Positions 7,834 through 10,556 of a stretch of 10,556 nucleotides of DNA are shown here, one piece after another; position 1 is the stretch's first letter; each line of letters starts with the position of its first letter. The notes beneath the pieces are model-generated. The model did no database searches. It saw nothing but the letters and a program-made list of their open reading frames with translations, and was not told the origin of the DNA. The stretch covers positions 1 through 10,556 of the forward strand of contig JAQIWT010001500.1 of assembly GCA_034696485.1 (NCBI GenBank), written 5' to 3'. Origin of the DNA: Isohypsibius dastychi (taxonomy: Eukaryota > Tardigrada > Eutardigrada > Parachela > Isohypsibiidae). A program made the translations under genes and the position numbers.

Positions 7834-8914
7834 TCAAGGCAGTTCGTGGAGCATGAATTCGGTATAGAGGGCCTCTGTTCTGGAATGGACAGGTTTCATG
7901 GCGGATGTCATTCTTCTGGCAATGTCCGTCACTTCAGAATATGAATGACGTGAAATGCGCTCCATTAGACTGATCTTATTCGGGAGGAAGTTCATGGCTA
8001 GAAGAGCGCTTTTTCGGATGAACCAACCGTGATATCTGTAATACAGAAGAATTAGATGCATTTTCCTTATGTTAATTCTCAGTCTCACTTTGCCAAACTT
8101 TTATTATATGATTCCTGGGCAAGTCCGGCAACCTGATGGTCATCTTCCGCTTCAATCAACGCGTCCATGAATAACATGATAAACTCCAAAGCACGATGTA
8201 ATCTCAAGACAGTGCGACTTGCGGAAACCGATTTGGAATTGTTGGGTGTACGGAATGGTTCGAGTCTCTCAGCGACGGCCGTCTCATAAATCATCATACT
8301 CCGCAATGTCACATAATTCCCACCTTCCTTCTCGCACACTTGATGTTTAGCCAGAATCTCAATCTTATCCTTCACATCCGCTCCGACGAACCCAAATATC
8401 GTCCCCATCAACCCGAAAAATCTAAAACCACAAGTAAAACGTCAGCCAAACAGAGTAGAGGCTAGGAATGAGATCTACCGTATTTTTGTTACCTTTCAAG
8501 CTCGCGATAAGCAATGAGGTAATGGTGCAAGTCCACATCTTCCGACAATTCCAGCGCTTTCTCAAAATGCCCACTAACCAGGATCATATTAAATCCATCA
8601 GGCCGTGGTGAATATGGCTCGATAATCTTTTCTCTTTCATCATTTTCAGAATTGTCGATAGAGACTTGTCTGCTGAGTAAAAGCCCATCTGGTTCATCCC
8701 CCGTCTTTCCCACAATATCCTTTTTCGCAACGCTTGTCTCCGAAACCGTTTCCTTCAACAATGCAGCAGCATCTACGTAAAAACAATGGAATTATAGACT
8801 TGCAAATCACAGTTGCTGTTTCGTGAAAGTTCGAAAAAAACCAAAACATTGAAGAATATCAATCCGTTAACCTCTTTCGCCAATAATTCCTTCCGATGCA
8901 GGGCCGTGATCCAT
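7834..8914 (-). CDS. CPTP: Ceramide-1-phosphate transfer protein (GLTP superfamily), 4 exons
   Basis: Exons are complement(8872..8914), (8493..8772), (8089..8421) and (7834..8035), with introns of 99, 71 and 53 nt; every junction keeps phase and the total is 286 codons, giving 285 residues. CPTP carries ceramide-1-phosphate between membranes from the cytosol. The GLTP fold spans residues 73 to 285: Leu-Met-Gly-Thr-Ile-Phe-Gly-Phe (112-119), Asp123 and Lys127, Arg177-Thr-Val-Leu-Arg181-Leu-His-Arg, Ser-Tyr-Asn-Lys-Ser-Leu-Ala (212-218), His221, and the C-terminal Leu-His-Glu-Leu-Pro. The Asp, Lys, two Arg and His line up with the phosphate- and amide-binding residues of human CPTP, so binding should be intact. 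The C-terminus ending in Leu-Pro matches CPTP rather than GLTP. The human protein is 214 residues; the extra length is mostly an N-terminal extension of about 72 residues, charged and low in hydrophobics. ATG 8914 has an in-frame TAG two codons upstream. No AATAAA was found 3' of the stop before the neighbouring GPCR. Confidence 0.93.

Positions 8915-10556
<1,642 letters not shown>

Overview
This is a eukaryotic window, almost certainly from a small, compact-genome invertebrate animal. Every gene I could reconstruct is interrupted by short introns (48 to 266 nt, plus one of 743 nt), nearly all with GT...AG ends. The gene set is metazoan: two rhodopsin-class GPCRs, a ceramide-1-phosphate transfer protein, a mitochondrial glycine-cleavage H protein and a 20S proteasome alpha4 subunit. 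The first GPCR reminds me of the expanded orphan GPCR families of tardigrades. That is an impression from memory, so treat 'tardigrade' as a low-confidence guess and 'ecdysozoan-like invertebrate' as the safer statement.

Layout, left to right. (1) 1-1281, + strand: 3' part of GCSH, whose start codon is off the left edge. (2) 1376-1801, - strand: a two-exon, 125-residue gene that I do not recognise, with a presequence-like N-terminus and an AATAAA just past its stop; it converges on GCSH. (3) 1886-2564, - strand, perhaps starting at 2796: an unrecognised protein with four membrane segments, with a TATA box at 2862-2868. (4) 3474-5266, + strand: a two-exon class A GPCR with a TATA box about 92 nt upstream of its ATG. 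(5) 6138-7597, + strand: a four-exon peptide-receptor-like class A GPCR that contains a probable GC-AG intron. (6) 7834-8914, - strand: a four-exon CPTP with an unusual N-terminal extension, converging on the second GPCR. (7) 9466-10556, + strand: PSMA7, five exons seen, running off the right edge; it diverges from CPTP and appears to have a 5'UTR intron.

The genes do not form a pathway. They are a mix of housekeeping functions (mitochondrial one-carbon metabolism, lipid transfer, protein degradation) and signalling receptors. No mobile element, RNA gene, CRISPR array or viral remnant was seen. All splice models were built by hand from phase, splice consensus and, where possible, protein family conservation. 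For GPCR1, GPCR2, CPTP, the 125-residue gene and the four-segment protein, the summed exon lengths are exact multiples of three. I see no clearly new biological system. The best leads are the two unrecognised minus-strand genes and the odd receptor motifs.
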